Below, one piece after another: positions 9,623 to 13,088 of a stretch of 13,088 nt of DNA. The stretch lies in the NCBI GenBank assembly GCA_005881495.1, contig VBHI01000180.1, positions 1-13,088 on the forward strand. Reading direction: 5' to 3'. Source of the stretch: Chloroflexota bacterium (GTDB lineage: Bacteria; Chloroflexota; Ktedonobacteria; Ktedonobacterales; Ktedonobacteraceae). The notes beneath the pieces were generated by a model that had not been told where the DNA came from, searched no databases, and worked only from the letters and a program-made list of their open reading frames with translations. Numbering within the stretch: the stretch's first letter is position 1; every line of letters starts with the position of its first letter. Made by a program: the position numbers and the translations under genes.

Positions 9623-10243
9623 TTACACAGTTTCTGCCAGGCTGCGTAGTATGAGCCAGCTGGATGTTGCACCGGGATCCTGGTGCCCGATGCTCCGTTC
9701 GCCAAGATAACTCGCCCGGCCTTTCGTAGCAAGGAGTGGAATGGTAGCTTTCGTGCCCTCTTCAGCAGCCTGGCTGGCTCGTAATGCCACTTCATGCAGT
9801 GTTACACCTTCGGCTTGAGCCTGTTTAGCTGCCGCCACAGCAGGGGTCAATGCATCTACCATGGTCTTTTCGCCGGGATGTGCCTTACCACGAGCCACTA
9901 TACCCCCTAAAAATGCGTCGAGCAGGGCAACCACATCCGCGGTTTCGATGTCCTGTTTACCTGCGACAGCTGTACCGGCCCGTAAAAATGCCGTTCCATA
10001 GAGTGGCCCGCTGGCTCCCCCCACTGTCGAGACAAGCGTCATACCAACCGTCTTTAACTGGTTGGAGACGTCCATCGTTGCCATAGTTGAAAACTTGTCG
10101 CTCACTGCCTTGAAGCCGCGATCCATGTTTATGCCATGGTCAGCATCGCCAATAGGGGAATCAAGTTGCGTTAAATAGGCAGCATTCTCGTGTAACACCT
10201 CTGCAATACGCTTTAACCAGCGCAGGTTGTCCTCATTGGTCAT
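9623..10243 (-). CDS. dhaL: Dihydroxyacetone kinase subunit DhaL (ADP-binding, PTS-dependent)
   Basis: A 206-aa protein of normal length for DhaL, the subunit that keeps ADP/ATP tightly bound and transfers its phosphate to dihydroxyacetone held on DhaK, then is recharged by DhaM. The metal-nucleotide site LDSPIGDADHG supplies Asp28, Asp33 and Asp35, matching the three Asp ligands of E. coli DhaL. The GGASGPLYGT loop and the C-terminal DPGATS motif are present, as is HPGEKTMVDAL. The open frame runs 41 codons further upstream, but that part is encoded by the interspersed repeat and has no homology; ATG 10243 follows AAAGGAGG at about 10-nt spacing. It sits between dhaK (173-bp gap containing the repeat) and the DhaM fusion (83-bp gap). 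The short single-domain form and adjacent PTS donor argue against an ATP-dependent DhaKL fusion kinase. Confidence 0.96.
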   Translation of the reverse strand: MTNEDNLRWLKRIAEVLHENAAYLTQLDSPIGDADHGINMDRGFKAVSDKFSTMATMDVSNQLKTVGMTLVSTVGGASGPLYGTAFLRAGTAVAGKQDIETADVVALLDAFLGGIVARGKAHPGEKTMVDALTPAVAAAKQAQAEGVTLHEVALRASQAAEEGTKATIPLLATKGRASYLGERSIGHQDPGATSSWLILRSLAETV

Positions 10244-10289
10244 AAAGCATATACCCTCCTTTATATATACATGTCTTGAGAGAACAAGT

Positions 10290-10380
10290 GGACGGGGCCA
10301 GCCAGGCCAGCAGGGCGACCACAAGCAACAGTCAGCCAGGCTACACAGGCCAGCAGGGCGACCCAAGGGTCGCCCCTACT
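10290..10380. repeat. REP/MITE-like interspersed repeat between dhaK and dhaL
   Basis: The 18-bp sequence CAGGCCAGCAGGGCGACC occurs twice, identically, at 10303-10320 and 10346-10363 (period 43 bp). A further CAGCCAGGC direct repeat lies at 10299 and 10333. The second copy continues into a perfect hairpin with 9-bp arms GGGCGACCC (10356-10364) and GGGTCGCCC (10367-10375), then CTACTA. On the minus (mRNA) strand this reads GTAGGGGCGACCC-TT-GGGTCGCCC, a form I associate with short non-coding repeats scattered through Chloroflexota genomes. No ORF or target-site duplication was identified, so mobility is inferred. Being inside the transcribed cluster, the hairpin could affect the dhaK/dhaL mRNA ratio. 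Confidence 0.7.
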
Positions 10381-10416
10381 ATGGACGAACAGTCTATCAA
10401 AGGCAGGCGGACAAAG

Positions 10417-11418
10417 CTACATGCCCCAACGCAGGGCAGGAGTATGCACAGGCGCATCCCAGTATTTTGTTAATTCGTCATCGAGCCGCACGAGGGTTAT
10501 GGAACAACCGGCCATATCCAACGAAGTAATGAAGTTGCCGACCAGCGAGCGTGCGATCGTGATATTTTTCCTACCGAGGATGCGATTGAGCATATCGTAT
10601 ACAATGTAGAGCTCGATCAGTGGGGTACCACCCATGCCATTGACGAAAGCCAGGACCTGTTCACCGGACTTGAGGTCCAGGTCTTCAACAATAGGAGCTG
10701 CCAACATTTCAGTAATTTCAGCAGCCGAGGCAAGCTTGACCCGACGTCTTCCCGGTTCGCCGTGAATGCCGATACCGATTTCCATCTCGTCTTCGCCTAA
10801 CTCGAAGGTGGGCTTTCCAGCTGCTGGCACGGTACAGGAGGTCAGGGCCATACCCATACTGCGGCCATGTTCATTGACTTTGCGTGCCAGTGCCGCTACC
10901 TTGTCTAACGGTGCACCTGTCTCAGAAAATCCTCCGACGATTTTTTCCAGCAGGACTGTGACTCCGACACCGCGTCGTCCCGCCGTATAGAGGCTGTCCT
11001 GTACCGCGACATCGTCATTGGTGACAACACTTGCCACATCGATACCGTCTGCGGCAGCCAGTTCAGCGGCCATTTCAAAGTTGAGTACGTCACCGGTGTA
11101 ATTCTTTACAACATGCAGTACGCCTGCTCCGCCATTGACGGCACGAGTAGCTGCCAGCATCTGGTCGGGAACGGGAGAAGTAAAGACAGCTCCAGGGCAA
11201 GCAGCATCAAGCATACCGAAACCAACAAACCCACCGTGCATGGGTTCATGGCCACTTCCGCCGCCAGATATAACGCCTACTTTGCCTTTGACAGGAGCAT
11301 CTTTGCGCACGATGACTTGTTGCTCGATATCAACACGGATCAAATCAGAATGGGCAGCTAGCATCCCTGCCAGCGCCTCTTTGACGACATCTTCAGGCTT
11401 ATTGATCAATTTTTTCAT
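10417..11418 (-). CDS. dhaK: Dihydroxyacetone kinase subunit DhaK (substrate-binding)
   Basis: A 333-aa protein, full length for the DhaK subunit that binds dihydroxyacetone covalently as a hemiaminal on a histidine while DhaL donates phosphate, giving DHAP in the cytosol. The start [18 protein letters not shown] is typical. [15 protein letters not shown] carries His57, [13 protein letters not shown] carries Asp110, and [10 protein letters not shown] carries His219, matching the substrate-binding and active-site residues of E. coli DhaK (His56, Asp109, His218). The conserved [14 protein letters not shown] follows. The ATG is preceded by GGAGGAG at about 5-6 nt, a strong ribosome site. It ends in the expected WGM-type C-terminus with no fused DhaL domain. 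It lies 99 bp downstream of glpD across a bulged hairpin. Confidence 0.97.
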   Translation of the reverse strand: MKKLINKPEDVVKEALAGMLAAHSDLIRVDIEQQVIVRKDAPVKGKVGVISGGGSGHEPMHGGFVGFGMLDAACPGAVFTSPVPDQMLAATRAVNGGAGVLHVVKNYTGDVLNFEMAAELAAADGIDVASVVTNDDVAVQDSLYTAGRRGVGVTVLLEKIVGGFSETGAPLDKVAALARKVNEHGRSMGMALTSCTVPAAGKPTFELGEDEMEIGIGIHGEPGRRRVKLASAAEITEMLAAPIVEDLDLKSGEQVLAFVNGMGGTPLIELYIVYDMLNRILGRKNITIARSLVGNFITSLDMAGCSITLVRLDDELTKYWDAPVHTPALRWGM

Positions 11419-11450
11419 GATCTCTCCTCCAGGGAACTACATACTCACAA

Positions 11451-11482
11451 AGGCAAACGAAGCACCGGGTGCTTCTTTGCCT
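11451..11482. other. Bulged hairpin between glpD and dhaK, possible attenuator or mRNA-processing site
   Basis: AGGCAAA (11451-11457) pairs with TTTGCCT (11476-11482), and GAAGCAC (11459-11465) pairs with GTGCTTC (11469-11475) around a 3-nt loop, with one bulged C at 11458: 14 base pairs in all. On the transcribed minus strand the stem is followed by TTGTGAGTA, not a convincing U-tract. It is therefore more likely a weak or partial terminator, or a stability or processing element, setting the glpD to dhaK ratio. Confidence 0.5.
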
Positions 11483-11517
11483 CTATGTTTCAAGAATAGA
11501 CACCAAAAGAGAAGCGC

Positions 11518-13088
11518 TCACGCTACTCCAATTTTTTCGGCAGCGATTTGCGCTTCCATCGCACTACGAAAAGCTGCAACCTTAGACTGTTGTTGTTCAG
11601 GAGACCACTGGAGCTCCTTTGCCATCAGTGTAGCAACTTCATCGACAATGCCTAAACCTCGCTGGCGGTCTTCCAGGGTGATCGAGGTACGGCGAGCCAG
11701 AACATCGTATGGTGTCATTGCCATCTCATGGTGACAGGCATACACAACCTCTGCTCGAATGTATGGTAGGTCATCGATGAGAAGTTGAGCCAGTGATGGG
11801 TCGACAATAATCAGATCAAGCAGCGCAAGCGCCTCTGACCCGTAGTTTCTCCCCAGGTGCGCGAGCGTTTTCGGACTGAGTCCCAGCGCGGCGCCTTTCT
11901 TTTCCAGGTCACGCTTCAATGCAGGCCAACCAGCGCTCCCCTGTAAGGGCAATGATTGGGTGGGATGTAATACGAGAGAGCCGTCACGACGATTGAGTAC
12001 ATCTAAAGTATCCTGGGCCATACGTCGATAGGTTGTTAATTTTCCACCGACAATGGTGACAAGTCCGGATGGACTTTCCAGGACAGCATGTGTACGTGAG
12101 AGCTTCGCAGTCGAGCGTCCAGGTTTTCGGGAACTCACCAAAGGGCGATAACCCGCATAGGTACTGATAATGTTCTCCTCGGTTAGCGAAACCGAAAGAT
12201 AGCGGTTGAGGTACTTCAGCAGATAAGCGATATCCACCTTTGAAGCCGTTGGATGATCGAGATCCCCAGAGCCTGTATCTGTCGTGCCAAAAATTGCCCG
12301 GGATTCCCATGGAACAATAAAGAGGATGCGCTTATCTTCTGTTTCCGGTAAAACAATCGCCGCATCTCCCAATTTGAGATCTTCGCGAGAGAGTACGAGG
12401 TGTACCCCCTTACTCGGCTGAACCTGTACAAGCGGCTCCGTACCAGTTAGAGCCTCTACTTCCTCGGAGAACACTCCCGCCGCATTCACAACATGCCGGG
12501 CGTGTACCTCCATATCTTGATTACCAATGCGATCATGAATATGCGCACCTTGTATTTTACCCTGTTCGGAAATAAAAGAGGTGACTTCTGTATAGTTGGT
12601 GATTACAGCCCCATGTTGAGCTGCGGTACGAATCAGAGCCATGGTGAGACGGGCATCATTCGTCTGCGCATCATAGTACATGTAGCCATCCTTCAAACCC
12701 TCGGCGTTAAGGGCTGGAGCCAGCTTCAGTACACCCGCGCGTTTCAAATGGCGATGCCTTTTAATATTACGGCGTCCGGCCAGGCCATCATACATCCAAA
12801 GCCCAATATCAAGGAGCACTCCCAGACCTATGCCTCCCGGAGTGGTAATCGGCATTCCTACAGGATGACGATCACCTTTATACAATGGCAGGACAAACGG
12901 TACCGGGGACACCAGAAACGGGGCATTTTGTAAGAGAAGGCCCCGCTCAACAAGAGCCTCATGCACCAATGCAAAATCAAAGTTTGGCAGATAACGAATG
13001 CCTCCATGGACCAGTTTCGTTGATTTGCTGCTCGTGCCGCTGGCAAAGTCCACTTTCTCTACGAGAGCAACACTATACCCACGAGCAG
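11518..13088 (-). CDS. glpD: FAD-dependent glycerol-3-phosphate dehydrogenase (GlpD), N-terminus outside window
   Basis: A partial gene: 522 complete codons are visible, and the frame runs open to the window edge. The start and the FAD-binding GxGxxG strand (perhaps 30-40 residues) are missing. The visible N-terminal part reads SVALVEKVDFASGTSSKS then TKLVHGGIRYL, the flavin-contact signature of GlpD. FGTTDTGSG follows mid-protein (decoded around 12260-12300), and the C-terminal DAO-C domain includes HHEMAMTPYDVLARRTS and GLGIVDEVATLMAKEL. The enzyme oxidises sn-glycerol 3-phosphate to DHAP at the inner face of the membrane and passes electrons to quinone. The family is usually about 500-570 aa, so length is normal. 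It is the first visible gene of the cluster feeding DHAP; its promoter lies beyond the right edge. Confidence 0.96.
   Translation of the reverse strand, partial: ARGYSVALVEKVDFASGTSSKSTKLVHGGIRYLPNFDFALVHEALVERGLLLQNAPFLVSPVPFVLPLYKGDRHPVGMPITTPGGIGLGVLLDIGLWMYDGLAGRRNIKRHRHLKRAGVLKLAPALNAEGLKDGYMYYDAQTNDARLTMALIRTAAQHGAVITNYTEVTSFISEQGKIQGAHIHDRIGNQDMEVHARHVVNAAGVFSEEVEALTGTEPLVQVQPSKGVHLVLSREDLKLGDAAIVLPETEDKRILFIVPWESRAIFGTTDTGSGDLDHPTASKVDIAYLLKYLNRYLSVSLTEENIISTYAGYRPLVSSRKPGRSTAKLSRTHAVLESPSGLVTIVGGKLTTYRRMAQDTLDVLNRRDGSLVLHPTQSLPLQGSAGWPALKRDLEKKGAALGLSPKTLAHLGRNYGSEALALLDLIIVDPSLAQLLIDDLPYIRAEVVYACHHEMAMTPYDVLARRTSITLEDRQRGLGIVDEVATLMAKELQWSPEQQQSKVAAFRSAMEAQIAAEKIGVA

Noticed and set aside
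10303..10363. Repeats with regular spacing as a CRISPR array
   Set aside because: Only two 18-bp units with one 25-bp interval, no cas genes, and a perfect hairpin typical of REP/MITE elements.
10244..10366. N-terminal extension of DhaL by 41 residues
   Set aside because: The extra part is translated from the interspersed repeat; the ATG at 10243 has a strong AAAGGAGG upstream and matches known DhaL starts.

Overview
The window looks like chromosomal DNA of a bacterium of middling GC content. The gene set suggests Chloroflexota, perhaps Ktedonobacteria: a 23S rRNA gene not linked to 16S, a NYN-domain protein with a long low-complexity insert, a dha operon with a fused PTS protein, and a short interspersed GGGCGACC hairpin repeat of a kind I associate with Chloroflexota. 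This assignment is inferred from gene content and was not tested by any search.

Layout. Positions 1-2843 (minus) are a 23S rRNA gene, cut at its 3' end by the window edge. Positions 2844-3389 hold no protein gene. They carry the 23S leader with two GCGA-loop hairpins and a likely dedicated promoter (TTGACA-17-GATATT), then the upstream region of a divergent small gene (3390-3674, plus, 94 aa, unknown function). A terminator at 3709-3732, usable from both sides, separates that gene from a convergent HxlR-family regulator (3780-4115, minus). The regulator is divergent from a NYN-domain protein (4353-5732, plus). A strong hairpin follows, then an M42-family metallo-aminopeptidase (5812-6876, plus).

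The right half (6918-13088, minus) is one co-directional cluster, transcribed in the order glpD, dhaK, dhaL, then a DhaM-HPr-enzyme I fusion. GlpD oxidises glycerol 3-phosphate to dihydroxyacetone phosphate (DHAP). DhaK/DhaL phosphorylate dihydroxyacetone to the same product, with phosphate passed from PEP through the fusion protein. The cluster therefore channels glycerol-derived three-carbon compounds to DHAP. Its most distinctive part is the 873-residue fusion, which appears to hold every PTS phosphocarrier from PEP to DhaL. A MITE/REP-like repeat sits between dhaK and dhaL, and a bulged hairpin sits between glpD and dhaK.

I found no tRNA, CRISPR array, transposase, phage gene or replication origin. 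No clearly new defence or mobile system is visible. The items most worth a second look are the unlinked 23S gene, the all-in-one phosphotransfer protein, and the NYN protein with its conserved duplicated linker motif.
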